Assembly (NCBI GenBank): GCA_024742495.1
Contig: JANSYJ010000004.1
Location: 1-64,000 of the forward strand
Source of the DNA: Bacteroidota bacterium
Lineage (GTDB): Bacteria > Bacteroidota > Bacteroidia > Flavobacteriales > Schleiferiaceae
Length of the DNA stretch: 64,000 bases
Direction: 5' to 3'
The notes beneath the pieces were generated by a model, which ran no database searches, had not been told where the DNA came from, and was given only the letters and a program-made list of their open reading frames with translations. The stretch's first letter is position 1, and every line of letters starts with the position of its first letter. Shown in pieces: positions 26,671-36,234 of the stretch. The translations under genes were made by a program, and so were the position numbers.

Positions 26671-26982
26671 ATGAAAAATAGAAAATACGGCCTTCATGGT
26701 AAACTAAAGGCAAAAGCAGGTCAGGGAGAAGCACTGGCGAAAATCCTTTTAGAAGCGGCAGAATTAATGAAAAGGGCCCCGGGTTGCGAGCTATATGTAG
26801 TAAGCCTAGACGCCCGTATTCCTGATGAAGTCTGGATAACGGAAATTTGGGATAATGAAAATTCCCATGACGAATCTTTAAACCTCAACGGAGTAAGAGC
26901 CTTAATAGGCCAAGCCATGCCCCTGCTAGATGGAAGTCCGGAAGTAGGACAAAAACTAGTAGTGCTGGGCGGGCATCAATAG
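26671..26982 (+). CDS. Antibiotic-biosynthesis-monooxygenase (ABM) domain protein, putative quinol monooxygenase
   Basis: The 103-residue protein shows the dimeric alpha+beta barrel ABM pattern: YGLHGKLKAKAGQGEALAKIL, then PGCELYVVSLDARIPDEVWITEIWDNENSHDESL, then a C-terminal strand. Known relatives include YgiN quinol monooxygenase and heme-degrading IsdG-type enzymes; the heme-binding residues are not evident, so a quinone-type or unknown substrate is more likely. It is a small cytoplasmic protein. A stop codon lies just upstream in frame, which fixes the start near ATG 26671. It stands alone between the dsbD terminator and the next promoter. Confidence 0.82.
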   Translation: MKNRKYGLHGKLKAKAGQGEALAKILLEAAELMKRAPGCELYVVSLDARIPDEVWITEIWDNENSHDESLNLNGVRALIGQAMPLLDGSPEVGQKLVVLGGHQ

Positions 26983-27016
26983 CTAAATAAAATACTGGGG
27001 ACCATTTTTGAAATTC

Positions 27017-27024
27017 TATCTTTG
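27017..27024 (+). promoter_or_regulatory. -7 element (TATCTTTG) for the TonB-type receptor gene
   Basis: A perfect TAnnTTTG match 102 bp before the ATG at 27127, leaving a leader of about 95 nt. Confidence 0.5.
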
Positions 27025-27045
27025 CCCCACCGATTCACTAAATGC

Positions 27046-27081
27046 TGCGGCCTTTCCTTTTTAGGATTTTCTTAGGCCGCA
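27046..27081 (+). promoter_or_regulatory. Hairpin in the receptor mRNA leader
   Basis: TGCGGCCT (27046-27053) and AGGCCGCA (27074-27081) form a perfect 8-bp GC-rich stem with a T-rich 20-base loop. It lies between the -7 box and the start codon. It is not followed directly by a U tract, although CTTTTTTTGC comes about 20 bases later, so attenuation is conceivable. I do not recognise a riboswitch. Confidence 0.4.
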
Positions 27082-27126
27082 TCAGCGCCCACTTGTGCTT
27101 TTTTTGCATCATCATTACACCTCTCT

Positions 27127-29517
27127 ATGAAAAGAATCACTATCCTCTTCTTTTTACTTCTTTCCCATCTTGGCTTCAGCCAGATAAGTGGAAAGGTAAA
27201 TAGTGTCAATGGAGCTTCTATTCCCCTTGTTAATGCCTTACTATACAGCGCCTCGGATAGCAGTTTAGTGAAAGGCGCTACCAGCGACCGCGATGGTCAG
27301 TTTAAACTTCGCCCCGCTAAAACTGGGGTATTTTTCCTAAAGCTTCAATTACTCGGATTCGAAGAGAAATACATTCGAGACATCAATTACAGCGGTGAAG
27401 CTCTAAACTTGGGCAAAATTCAAATGCGCGAATCCTCCGACCTTCTTGATGAAGTTAAAGTAAAGGCCGAGAAACCTGTAATTCAAATGGAGGCGGGCAA
27501 AGTAATTTTTAATATCGATGCCAATTTAAGCGCCGGAAGTGGGAATGCTCAAGATCTACTGCGGGCCGCACCAGGATTATTTGTCGACCAAAACGACAAC
27601 CTTATTCTCGAAGGGCGTTCTGGCGTGCAGGTATTTGTTGATGGTCGCCCCTTAAATCTACAAGGCGATGATCTTAATGCCTACCTCCAAAATCTGCAAA
27701 GTGATCAAATAGAAAAGGTGGAAATTATTTCCCAACCCGGATCGCAATATGATGCGGCTGGTAATGCTGGTATTATAAACATCGTTTTAAAACGCGACAA
27801 GAGTTTAGGAACAACAGGCTCCTTTTCGCATCGCTATACCCAAGGTTACTATCCGCGTAATAATGGAAACCTCAACCTCTATCACAATCGCCGCTCCCTG
27901 CGTTTACTCGCTGCCTTTGGTTATGGCATGAATCAGTCGCGCAACTTCATGGATTTGTACCGCAGCCAAAATAATACCCAGTTTAATAGAGAGTCGGTTA
28001 CCTCTAATGACCGGGAGGGCTATAATGCTAGAATCGGCGCAGATTGGCGATTGGCCGATAAACACAGTCTTGGTTTTACGGTGAAAGGAGATATTAATCA
28101 AAATCAAAGCTTAAGCACCAGCCGCACCCCTATTATTCCCGATAGTAGTGCCAGCCCTACTGAGGTTTTACTTTCGATTGCGGAAGGTGATGATGACAAT
28201 TACAGCCTCTTTAGTAATGTGTACTACCGCTGGAAAAGCGATGATAAGCAATTTGGTATTGACCTAGATCAAGGTCGCTTTTCAGCCCAATCTTTTACGG
28301 ATCAACCCAATCGCTACCTCAATGGGGATGAAGCGATTATTCTATCGGAAAACAATTATCAGATGGAAACCAGCCGAGAATTTGATTTGTACAGTGCCAA
28401 AGCCGACTACAGCATGAGCCTTGGCGATTGGAAGTTAAACTCTGGTGTAAAATGGTCGGAAGTTCGTACCGCCAATGACTTCGATTTTTTCATCCTCAAT
28501 AATGGTCGCGTTCAAGATGCGAACCGCAGTAATTTATTCGACTATAGCGAAACCATATCCGCCGCTTATGCCGAAACCAGTCGCGATTGGAAAAATTGGG
28601 GCCTCCAAACCGGACTGCGCTACGAGCATACCAATTCAAGTGGTCAGCTCTACACCTTAGATTCCTCTGGCGATAGCCTGGTAGTACGCGATTATGGCAA
28701 TTGGTTTCCCAGCCTTTCCTTGACTTACAAGAAAAACCCCATGAGTCAATGGAGCATGAGTTATAGCCGACGTATTCAGCGACCCAACTATCAGAACCTA
28801 AACCCTTTCCTCTACCAAAGAGATGAACTTTCCTTTTCGCAGGGGAACCCTTTCTTAGTACCGCAGATAAGTGACAATTTTAGAATTGGTCACTTATACC
28901 GCTACTCAACCAGCACCTCCATTTCTTACTCCTATACCCGCGATTTCTTTGCCCAAATTACCGATACGGTGGGGGTTCAACGCAACTCTTTAATTACCCG
29001 CAATGTGGCCGATACCCGAAGCATCAACTTAAGTGTTGGTACTCCGCTTAAACATAATGATTGGTGGAATAGCTACATCAGCATTAATGCCTTTCAAACT
29101 TGGTATATCCCACAAGACATCAGCTTCCAAGCTATTGAGCTCTTTACGGTTTCCTTGTACGCCCAGAGCAGCTTTGGCTTAGGGAACAACTGGCAATTGC
29201 AGCTATCTGGCTGGTGGAGTTCGCCCGGTGTATGGGGTGGAACTTTCCGGACCAAAAGCTTAGGCGCTTTAAATACTTCCATCAGCAAAAGCTTAATGAA
29301 TGATAAATTAAAGCTCTTTGTAAACTTTAATGATATCCTTTTCACCTCCCCTTGGTATGGCGATATGGAATACGGCGGACTAGCCATTAACGGTACAGGA
29401 GGTCGCGATAGCCGGCAAATTGAATTTGGTTTGACCTATCGTTTTGGGAATGATCAGGTAAAAGCCCTAAAGGAAAATGAAGGTGGCTTAAAGTCGGAAA
29501 GCGAAAGAGTAAACTAA
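27127..29517 (+). CDS. TonB-dependent receptor-like outer membrane protein with carboxypeptidase-regulatory-like domain
   Basis: The 796-residue protein has a signal peptide (MKRITILFFLLLSHLGFSQ) and a CarboxypepD_reg-like beta-sandwich (20-100, GKVNSVNGASIPLVNALLY). A plug-like domain (about 115-220) carries AQDLLRAAPGLFVDQNDNLILEGRSGVQVFVDGRPL and YDAAGNAGIINIVLKR. A C-terminal outer-membrane beta-barrel of the OMP_b-brl_3 type ends in QIEFGLTYRFG. This family is widespread in Bacteroidota and is thought to import or secrete substrates, but specificity is unknown. There is no SusD partner nearby, so a SusCD glycan-uptake system is unlikely. The gene appears monocistronic. Confidence 0.9.
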   Translation: MKRITILFFLLLSHLGFSQISGKVNSVNGASIPLVNALLYSASDSSLVKGATSDRDGQFKLRPAKTGVFFLKLQLLGFEEKYIRDINYSGEALNLGKIQMRESSDLLDEVKVKAEKPVIQMEAGKVIFNIDANLSAGSGNAQDLLRAAPGLFVDQNDNLILEGRSGVQVFVDGRPLNLQGDDLNAYLQNLQSDQIEKVEIISQPGSQYDAAGNAGIINIVLKRDKSLGTTGSFSHRYTQGYYPRNNGNLNLYHNRRSLRLLAAFGYGMNQSRNFMDLYRSQNNTQFNRESVTSNDREGYNARIGADWRLADKHSLGFTVKGDINQNQSLSTSRTPIIPDSSASPTEVLLSIAEGDDDNYSLFSNVYYRWKSDDKQFGIDLDQGRFSAQSFTDQPNRYLNGDEAIILSENNYQMETSREFDLYSAKADYSMSLGDWKLNSGVKWSEVRTANDFDFFILNNGRVQDANRSNLFDYSETISAAYAETSRDWKNWGLQTGLRYEHTNSSGQLYTLDSSGDSLVVRDYGNWFPSLSLTYKKNPMSQWSMSYSRRIQRPNYQNLNPFLYQRDELSFSQGNPFLVPQISDNFRIGHLYRYSTSTSISYSYTRDFFAQITDTVGVQRNSLITRNVADTRSINLSVGTPLKHNDWWNSYISINAFQTWYIPQDISFQAIELFTVSLYAQSSFGLGNNWQLQLSGWWSSPGVWGGTFRTKSLGALNTSISKSLMNDKLKLFVNFNDILFTSPWYGDMEYGGLAINGTGGRDSRQIEFGLTYRFGNDQVKALKENEGGLKSESERVN

Positions 29518-29613
29518 AATTTAGGGCTTATTTCACCTTATGTTTTTTCCCCACCTGCATCCTTCTAAATAGGCCAAAAAATAATAGCATCTTGCCTAGT
29601 AAATTCCCAGCGC

Positions 29614-30291
29614 ATGACCAAGGCCGAGAAAGTACAGTTTGTGATAGATAAGCTCGAGGAGCTGTATCCCGAGACGCCCATTCCTCTAGATCATAAAGAT
29701 CCTTATACCTTATTGATAGCGGTTTTACTATCGGCCCAGTGCACGGATGAAAGGGTGAATAAAATCACCCCGCTCCTTTTCGCTAAAGCGGATAACCCTT
29801 GGGATATGGAAAAGCTGAGTTTGGAGGAAATTAAAGACATCATTCGGCCCTGCGGATTAAGCCCAATGAAATCGAAAGGGATTTATGGCTTAACACGCAT
29901 TATACTCGAAGAACATGAAGGCCAAGTACCGGCCAGTTTTGAAGCCTTAGAGGCTCTTCCCGCGGTTGGACATAAAACAGCAACGGTGGTTATGAGTCAA
30001 GGTTTTGGACATCCTGCTTTTCCAGTGGACACTCATATTCATCGCCTTATGTACCGCTGGAACCTCAGCAATGGGAAATCGGTTGAACAAACGGAAAAGG
30101 ATGCTAAAAGGCTTTTCCCAAAAAAGCTTTGGAACAAATTGCATCTGCAAACTATATTCTATGGTAGGGAGTATAGTCCCGCTCGTTCTTGGGACTTAAA
30201 CAAGGATTTCATCAGCCGAAAGCTTGGCCGTAAAAGTCTTATTAAAAAAAGCTTTGGAGCTGATGGATTAGCTTTAATGGAGGATGCTTGA
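29614..30291 (+). CDS. nth: Endonuclease III homologue lacking the iron-sulfur cluster ligands
   Basis: The 225-residue HhH-GPD glycosylase has LLSAQCTDERVNKITPLLF, the helix-hairpin-helix LPAVGHKTATVV with catalytic Lys121, and VDTHIHR with catalytic Asp139, so base excision of oxidised pyrimidines plus AP lyase activity is expected. The C-terminal C-x6-C-x2-C-x5-C [4Fe-4S] motif of E. coli Nth is missing: the corresponding YGREYSPARSWDLNKDF and following residues contain no Cys (only Cys43 and Cys80 exist). From memory this is a lineage feature of flavobacterial Nth. The start is ATG 29614. Confidence 0.93.
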   Translation: MTKAEKVQFVIDKLEELYPETPIPLDHKDPYTLLIAVLLSAQCTDERVNKITPLLFAKADNPWDMEKLSLEEIKDIIRPCGLSPMKSKGIYGLTRIILEEHEGQVPASFEALEALPAVGHKTATVVMSQGFGHPAFPVDTHIHRLMYRWNLSNGKSVEQTEKDAKRLFPKKLWNKLHLQTIFYGREYSPARSWDLNKDFISRKLGRKSLIKKSFGADGLALMEDA

Positions 30292-30392
30292 GATAAAGTG
30301 AATAGCACTTGGCCTCAAATTAAAGTTCATTAAACCATAGATTCTTGTAATACCAGCTGGCCAATTAGAGCGGGTACAAAGTGGGCCTTGAC

Positions 30393-33300
30393 TTAAAAAT
30401 CGGTTGACAAGGAAACATAGAACAAGCCTGGGAGTACTACTCCATCTTCAATTCCCCAGGCCCAATCGGCACGTACATAATAACCGAATAATCTACTGCG
30501 CAAGCCAAATCCCGTACCTATTACAATTGGGTTCTTTTGCGAATCTAAAACGATTTGGCCTCCACTACCTAAGGGCACCGTACGGGTATTAATTGCATTT
30601 TCTGGGTCCCAAGGATCAGGACCATTCCAGGCGGTACCAACATCGGTAAAACCAATCACCATTAGGTTGTTTAAAAAGTCGTTGCGAATGGGGCGATTCG
30701 CCAAATAGCTCACAAAGGGCCAACGCAATTCGGAGTTTAAAACGGCAAAGCTGTTGCCATTTCGCGTGTTCTGAAAAAAGCCACGCATATTAGTTACCAA
30801 GGTTTGGAAGACATAGTTATTTTCGGTAGCGATAGGTGTAGATTGATCGAGGCGTGGCGAAAATTCATTATCTACTCCACCTAAAATATGAATCAATTTT
30901 TCCGGGCCAAAAGAGGTACCTGCGGCCAGACGGTTCGCCCAAATCATATTCCGGTGAATTATGGTGTAATGCCGAGCATCAATACCCGTTGTCCATAATC
31001 CACTTTCGGATTTAGTGAGGTTTCGGTAGTATTCCCCAAAAATCTTGTAGCGCAAACCCGCGTAAAGGTTTAAGCCGATCTTACGCGAATTATCGTAAAC
31101 ATAGGCCGTTCGCGCGATGGCGTAATCGGTATAATTAATGGGCTCATCCAGATTATTAAAATCCGTGGCCAGGCGAATGTTCTCATCAATACGGTAACCC
31201 GCCGACAATCGAATTCCTGAAACGGGATTAAAAGGGAATATCACCTTATAATTAAACTCATTATTGATGAGTCGTCTAAAATTATTTAGCGCTAAAAACT
31301 GCACCTGAGAGCGACGGGTATAGGTGTAATATTTATCCCATCTGTTTTTAAAATCCGCTACCCCAATTACAAACTCGGCATTGGGCGTAAGTGATGTTCC
31401 CGGCAGGGGTTGAAAGGTAGTGCGCAGCCCCGCGATGATGCGGTAGTCGTGCATAAGGTCCATTACCCCAACCTTAAAGTTCATATTAAAACCTTGATTT
31501 AATATATCACCACTAACAAAGCCCGTGAAAGGCTGATACTGGGGATTATCGAACATATTATCAAAGCGAACCGTAAAGTTGTCTTGAAAAAAGGAAAGGA
31601 AATAATTACGGGTGGGTGGATTCTCAAACTCATCTTCGGCTTCTGCATCCGCGGCGGCTAAGCTATTTGGCAAGAGCGGCACCTGCTTAATGGCTTCTTG
31701 AGATTTTGGACTTTGCGGTGTAGCCTTCTTCTCCTCGTAAAACTTGTAGTTTAAAACATCCACCTCTAAGGCCGAACGCGGAATGGCGCCATAATATTCC
31801 TGCACAGGCTGAGCAGGGTCCGCTGCTTCATTTGCACTACTATCTGGGGCGCTAGCCATATTATTTCGGCTTTCAACTTGGATGGGCTGGCCCACAAAAT
31901 CTCGGGGTTCTGGGTATTCTTCGAGGTAAAGACGATAGCGTTTATCTTGTAAATAAATCTCAGAACGCAAGGTTTCTGCCGGCGACATATCTACATCAAT
32001 TAGCGAACTTAATTTTGAGCTATACGCGTATTCTGAAAAATAGTAATCGTAATGAGTAGTGGTATCTACGTAGGCAATGCCCGAATCGATCTTTACTAAA
32101 TTTTGACGGCGGATGCCATTGCGGTCGCTGGTGAAACTTAAGATGCCATTTTGCAGCTCTTGGGCCGATCTTTCATCAATTCCCGGGGTATTGGTTAATT
32201 GCCAAATTTTTAAAGAATCCTGGCGGAGATCACGATTTTCGGTGGCAAATAAATCTAAATCGGTAGTGCGAATAAAACGACTATCATTGGGCAGCAAACT
32301 GTCCATTGGTCGGTTGGAGCTCCAGGCAATACGCTTGCCATTGGAAAGGAAGGTAGGCTCCACATCATCGTAAACATCCTTAGTTATAGGACGAATTTTG
32401 GTATTTAAGATGGTGTACACATAAATGTCCGATTGACCATCCTTAACCGCCGAAAATAAAAACTGCTTTCCATCGGGAGAGTATTCTAAGGAAACAATTT
32501 TATCGAATCGATAAAAAGGCTTGGTGGTAAGTTCCTTGCTTTCTAAATTATAGACGCTAAACTGTGTCACCCCCTTTTCTTCGGTAAAGATTGTAATCAT
32601 CTCTCCATTGGGATGCCAAGCCATAAGGGGATAGGAATAATCTGTGTTTTGGGCAATGCGGTATCCTCCCTGGTAAATCCTCTTTTTCTTTTTAGTTTCA
32701 CGATCGTAGATATAAACCTTATAACGACTAAAGCGGCGATCGACATAAGCTAAATAGCGACCATCCTTGCTGATCTCAACATTGGTGATTTCATGATTTT
32801 TTCGACCTTTTATCAGAGCCGATCGATCTTTGAACTTTCGATCATCAGTTAATTTGTATCGATCCTTATAGAACTGCTTCCAATCATTGGTCATCTGTTC
32901 CATATCCTTTCCGAGGATATACACAAATCCGCTTTCGATATCTCGGTTTACCACCGACATGTAAACAATATTGCGAATTACTTTTTCGCCATAGGTCTCC
33001 TTTACAAAGTACCAAAAGGAATGGCCCGCATAGCGCGCATCCAGTTGCGTTAAGGTATTAATTCGATTGTATTTCTTGCTGAAAAAACCGTCTCTTACTT
33101 GTACATCAATATCAGAATTCCACTCATCGCCAACAAAGGAAATAAGGCCTTCCATATACCAAGTAGGGAGGTTTAAGAGTGCGGAGTTGGTCACACTTTG
33201 GGTGAAGCTGCCGTATATTAAATTACTAAGAACCACCTCACTAAGTCCCATTCTTAGGGTTTTTTCCAAATTGGCATAATTCCCATCGAAATAAACAAAT

Positions 33301-33710
33301 AGTCTCCGCCCGCTAATGCGGGTAACCCCGCCAGTATTGTAATCGTCTTCCTCGGAGCTATTTACATTGCTCTGCTTTAGATCAGAGAGACTATTAAAAA
33401 CTAATATCTGAATCCGCTCATCCAGAGGGGCATCCAGGTAATTTTCTATTTGGGGTAAATTCTTGTGGGTCAACCGCGCCACATTCTCCGCCAAGTTTTC
33501 ATTACCTCGATAGAAGTAAACATCAAAGCCTTCGAAGCGTAAAAAGACCCAATCAAAGTCATTAAACTGCACTCTATTTTTACCAAAGTCCTGACGGATT
33601 CCATAGTAAAATTGCGCTTCCGCACTAATACTGCCGAAAACTAGAAGAACAGGAACACAGGCCCTTAGGAGGATTCGATAAATTTGTTTCAAATAATTAC
33701 TTTGTTGCAC
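30393..33710 (-). CDS. TolB-like propeller protein with peptidase-MA-like N terminus and outer-membrane barrel C terminus
   Basis: The 1105-residue protein has an N-terminal signal peptide ending near SAEAQ. Residues about 40-290 resemble a peptidase-MA/gluzincin fold (LPTWYMEGLISFVGDEW is the PxWxxEG element), but the HExxH helix is replaced by LSEVVLSNL, so it is probably inactive. A PD40/TolB beta-propeller follows (ISKDGRYLAYVDRRFSRY, MAWHPNGEMITIF, LEYSPDGKQFLFSAV). The last ~400 residues look like a surface-antigen (BamA/D15-type) barrel with SAGYRIDENIRLATDF and a final VSLSTDF. Bacteroidota homologues are usually labelled 'biopolymer transporter Tol'; the function is unknown. GTG 33710 is the only visible start. 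It is divergent from the T9SS gene, with 41 bp between them. Confidence 0.82.
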   Translation of the reverse strand: MQQSNYLKQIYRILLRACVPVLLVFGSISAEAQFYYGIRQDFGKNRVQFNDFDWVFLRFEGFDVYFYRGNENLAENVARLTHKNLPQIENYLDAPLDERIQILVFNSLSDLKQSNVNSSEEDDYNTGGVTRISGRRLFVYFDGNYANLEKTLRMGLSEVVLSNLIYGSFTQSVTNSALLNLPTWYMEGLISFVGDEWNSDIDVQVRDGFFSKKYNRINTLTQLDARYAGHSFWYFVKETYGEKVIRNIVYMSVVNRDIESGFVYILGKDMEQMTNDWKQFYKDRYKLTDDRKFKDRSALIKGRKNHEITNVEISKDGRYLAYVDRRFSRYKVYIYDRETKKKKRIYQGGYRIAQNTDYSYPLMAWHPNGEMITIFTEEKGVTQFSVYNLESKELTTKPFYRFDKIVSLEYSPDGKQFLFSAVKDGQSDIYVYTILNTKIRPITKDVYDDVEPTFLSNGKRIAWSSNRPMDSLLPNDSRFIRTTDLDLFATENRDLRQDSLKIWQLTNTPGIDERSAQELQNGILSFTSDRNGIRRQNLVKIDSGIAYVDTTTHYDYYFSEYAYSSKLSSLIDVDMSPAETLRSEIYLQDKRYRLYLEEYPEPRDFVGQPIQVESRNNMASAPDSSANEAADPAQPVQEYYGAIPRSALEVDVLNYKFYEEKKATPQSPKSQEAIKQVPLLPNSLAAADAEAEDEFENPPTRNYFLSFFQDNFTVRFDNMFDNPQYQPFTGFVSGDILNQGFNMNFKVGVMDLMHDYRIIAGLRTTFQPLPGTSLTPNAEFVIGVADFKNRWDKYYTYTRRSQVQFLALNNFRRLINNEFNYKVIFPFNPVSGIRLSAGYRIDENIRLATDFNNLDEPINYTDYAIARTAYVYDNSRKIGLNLYAGLRYKIFGEYYRNLTKSESGLWTTGIDARHYTIIHRNMIWANRLAAGTSFGPEKLIHILGGVDNEFSPRLDQSTPIATENNYVFQTLVTNMRGFFQNTRNGNSFAVLNSELRWPFVSYLANRPIRNDFLNNLMVIGFTDVGTAWNGPDPWDPENAINTRTVPLGSGGQIVLDSQKNPIVIGTGFGLRSRLFGYYVRADWAWGIEDGVVLPGLFYVSLSTDF

Positions 33711-33751
33711 CTTATCTTTAACGAGAATTGCGCGAAATATTTCTAAGTCTT

Positions 33752-35638
33752 ATGACGAATATACTTACTCTACGTCGAATTGGCATCTTTTGTTTGCTCT
33801 TGCTTTTAAGCTTTAACACAAAAGCCCAATTTACTTTCCAAAAACACAGCTTTAGCATCAATCCTGCTGGGGGATTTACACCGGCAGAAATTGAAAAGAT
33901 TTTTGCTCCTAGTCTAACTGCTCAAGAGATGCATCACCCTGACGGGGAGCTAGATCGCATTTGGTCTAAGAATGCTGATCGCGCCGAGTATTTTGGCAAA
34001 GTGGCCAATGATGTAATTATTAATCCCAACACGCCTCGTCCGGAAGTTATGGATAGCCTTGCTGGAAATAATTACAGTGGCTCCGTTCCTAATGATGATG
34101 ACTTTGCGATTGGTGCCAATCAACAAATCCTTAGGGTTCGAAATTCTACCATTGGCGCCTACGATTACCAAAAGGATAGCTTGCTTTACGAGCTTACCCT
34201 ATTTCGTTTTTATCGCCCAAGCACCTTTTTACCGGGCAGTAAATATGATCCACGGGCGCTTTACGACCCTACCGCGGATCGCTTTATTGTTCTGTACCTC
34301 AGCGGCAATACCTGGGAAAACAGCAAAATAATTGTGGGTTTTTCCAAGTCTAATGACTTAGCAGATGGATTCAATATTTATGTGGTAGATGGCAATCCGC
34401 TAAATGATTCCACCTGGAGCGACTATCCACACATCACCGTTTCGGAGGATGACCTCTTCATCACCATGAATACCTTCTACAATGGCTCTACCAATAATAG
34501 TGGTTATGTTCAATCTACCATCCGCCAAATTGGAAAGCAGGCCGGATACGACAGTTTAGCTTTAACCGAGCACTATTATTCCAACTTTAAAATTGGCAAT
34601 CGAAATCTATTTAACTTCACGGGAATTGATAGAGCTGATGATGAATTTCCGCCCAATGCTCCTACTTATTTTCTGAGCAATCGGAATTTAGATAGCATTA
34701 ACGATAGCATTTTTGTGGTGCGCATTGAAGGTAATGCTGGGAATAATCCTCAGATGTATCTGGAAACCTACACCACCGAAACGCCTTATGGCTTGCCACC
34801 CGAAGCTAGACAGGCGCAGGATCACAAATTTGATTGCAATGATAGCCGTATTCAAGGTGGTTTCATTCATGATGGTGTAATCCAATATGTGGGAAACACC
34901 ATTACTTCCAGCGGTAATTCCGGTATCTATCACGGGATGATTAATCGCTATGGCCCGAAAACAAACAGCTATTTTAAAATAATAAATTTTGATCCCATTG
35001 ATATTGGTTACCCTCAAGTAACTTTTACAGGAAAATCGAAGTCGGAAATTGAAAGCATTATTAGTTTCAACCATACGGGAGACAGCTTAAATGCCGGTTT
35101 TAGCTGTATGTTTTTTGATAATGATAGCAGCTATAGCCGCCGCAAGCAGATCGTAGAAGGAGGTGACTTTGTGGACATCATAAGTAGCGGTGGAAATCGC
35201 AAATACGAACGCTGGGGAGACTATACTGGAAACCAAAACGCCTATGGTGAAACTGGGGTAATTTGGGCCAGTGGCTACCAGGCAACTACCAACGGACAAC
35301 CGCTTACGGCAATCGCAAAATTACGCAGCCCCAATTGGCAAAATGCTCCCAGCATTGGCCTCGCGGAAAAATCTGTTCAAAGCTCTGTTGCGCCCAACCC
35401 CATTTCTAATTGGTTCGAGTTTCATCTACAGCAGGATAAGGAAGACCTATTACAGTTTAGCCTTAGGGCCGCTGATGGCCGTTCCGCTAAGGTCCTTTTT
35501 GACGTGGAGGAGCTAGCCCTGGAAGGAAAAAATAGTTTCAGATTTAAAACCGATGCACTTAGTCCTGGCCTATACATCCTAAGCGTTTACAACAGCAAAG
35601 GTGAAGCGATAGCCCAGGAAAAAATCCTCAAAAAGTAA
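33752..35638 (+). CDS. Secreted T9SS type A sorting-domain protein
   Basis: The 628-residue protein begins with a signal peptide (MTNILTLRRIGIFCLLLLLS to NTKAQ) and ends in a T9SS type A domain: SSVAPNPISNWFEFHL, LRAADGRSAKVLF, then LSPGLYILSVYNSKGEAIAQEKILKK. The middle (about 80-520) has repeated Tyr/Asn/Asp-rich motifs (YDPRALYDPTADRFIVLYLSG, WSDYPHITVSEDDLFITMNTF), probably a beta-propeller of the kind found in surface proteins without known activity. I chose ATG 33752 over an in-frame TTG 24 bases upstream. A small membrane protein gene follows 14 bp downstream and may be co-transcribed. Confidence 0.85.
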   Translation: MTNILTLRRIGIFCLLLLLSFNTKAQFTFQKHSFSINPAGGFTPAEIEKIFAPSLTAQEMHHPDGELDRIWSKNADRAEYFGKVANDVIINPNTPRPEVMDSLAGNNYSGSVPNDDDFAIGANQQILRVRNSTIGAYDYQKDSLLYELTLFRFYRPSTFLPGSKYDPRALYDPTADRFIVLYLSGNTWENSKIIVGFSKSNDLADGFNIYVVDGNPLNDSTWSDYPHITVSEDDLFITMNTFYNGSTNNSGYVQSTIRQIGKQAGYDSLALTEHYYSNFKIGNRNLFNFTGIDRADDEFPPNAPTYFLSNRNLDSINDSIFVVRIEGNAGNNPQMYLETYTTETPYGLPPEARQAQDHKFDCNDSRIQGGFIHDGVIQYVGNTITSSGNSGIYHGMINRYGPKTNSYFKIINFDPIDIGYPQVTFTGKSKSEIESIISFNHTGDSLNAGFSCMFFDNDSSYSRRKQIVEGGDFVDIISSGGNRKYERWGDYTGNQNAYGETGVIWASGYQATTNGQPLTAIAKLRSPNWQNAPSIGLAEKSVQSSVAPNPISNWFEFHLQQDKEDLLQFSLRAADGRSAKVLFDVEELALEGKNSFRFKTDALSPGLYILSVYNSKGEAIAQEKILKK

Positions 35639-35652
35639 GGAGCAATCACCGC

Positions 35653-36135
35653 ATGACCCTCAACGAAGAGAATATAGATTACTATCAAAGTTTTTTTGGC
35701 AGTAATTATGAATACTGGACCAAGGAAGCGGTTCAATTGGAAATGCAAGGCAAGACCTCCTTTAATCTTTATGCCTTCTTTTTCGGTCTCTTCTGGTTCT
35801 TATACCGCAAGATGTTCCGAGAGGTGGTGGTTATTGTTTTAGTGGTAATGGCCGTCCGCTATTTAGAGGCGGTTCTAATCTTAAATGAGATTGTTGCTAA
35901 GGAAAATGAGCTCGTATTAAGTATGTGTACTACCCTTGGCCTTTCGAGCCTCTTCGGCCTTTTTGCAAACAAACTTTATTTGCGGCATTGTCATCTCCAA
36001 GTGACTCAAATATTAGCTGGTGACATGGAGGCTAATGCCAAGATTGAAGTCTTAAAGAACAAGGGTGGTATAAGTTATATTAGTCCAATCATCCTTCTGA
36101 TTTTAATGATTGTGGTAAACAGCATTGCTTATTAA
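35653..36135 (+). CDS. DUF2628-type small membrane protein
   Basis: The 160-residue protein has a soluble N-terminal segment (YYQSFFGSNYEYWTKEAVQLEMQGK) and a hydrophobic pair around FNLYAFFFGLFWFLYRKMFREVVVIV, the signature I associate with DUF2628. Further membrane segments lie near 88-105 and 137-159. The family consists of inner-membrane proteins of unknown function. It lies 14 bp after the T9SS protein gene. The assignment rests on the FxxFFFGxFWFLYRKM pattern only. Confidence 0.7.
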   Translation: MTLNEENIDYYQSFFGSNYEYWTKEAVQLEMQGKTSFNLYAFFFGLFWFLYRKMFREVVVIVLVVMAVRYLEAVLILNEIVAKENELVLSMCTTLGLSSLFGLFANKLYLRHCHLQVTQILAGDMEANAKIEVLKNKGGISYISPIILLILMIVVNSIAY

Positions 36136-36234
36136 TTCGAAAAAAATAAAGGCTCCCTGGCTCGTCCCTATTGCCTTAAAAGCTAAACTTTAACAAAATA
36201 CCTTTTACTGAAAAGAGGTTTATAAAAACAGGAC

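Noticed and set aside
34688-35074. Minus-strand open frame of 128 codons antisense to the T9SS protein
   Set aside because: The plus-strand protein is well supported by signal peptide and sorting domain; the antisense frame has no recognisable features.
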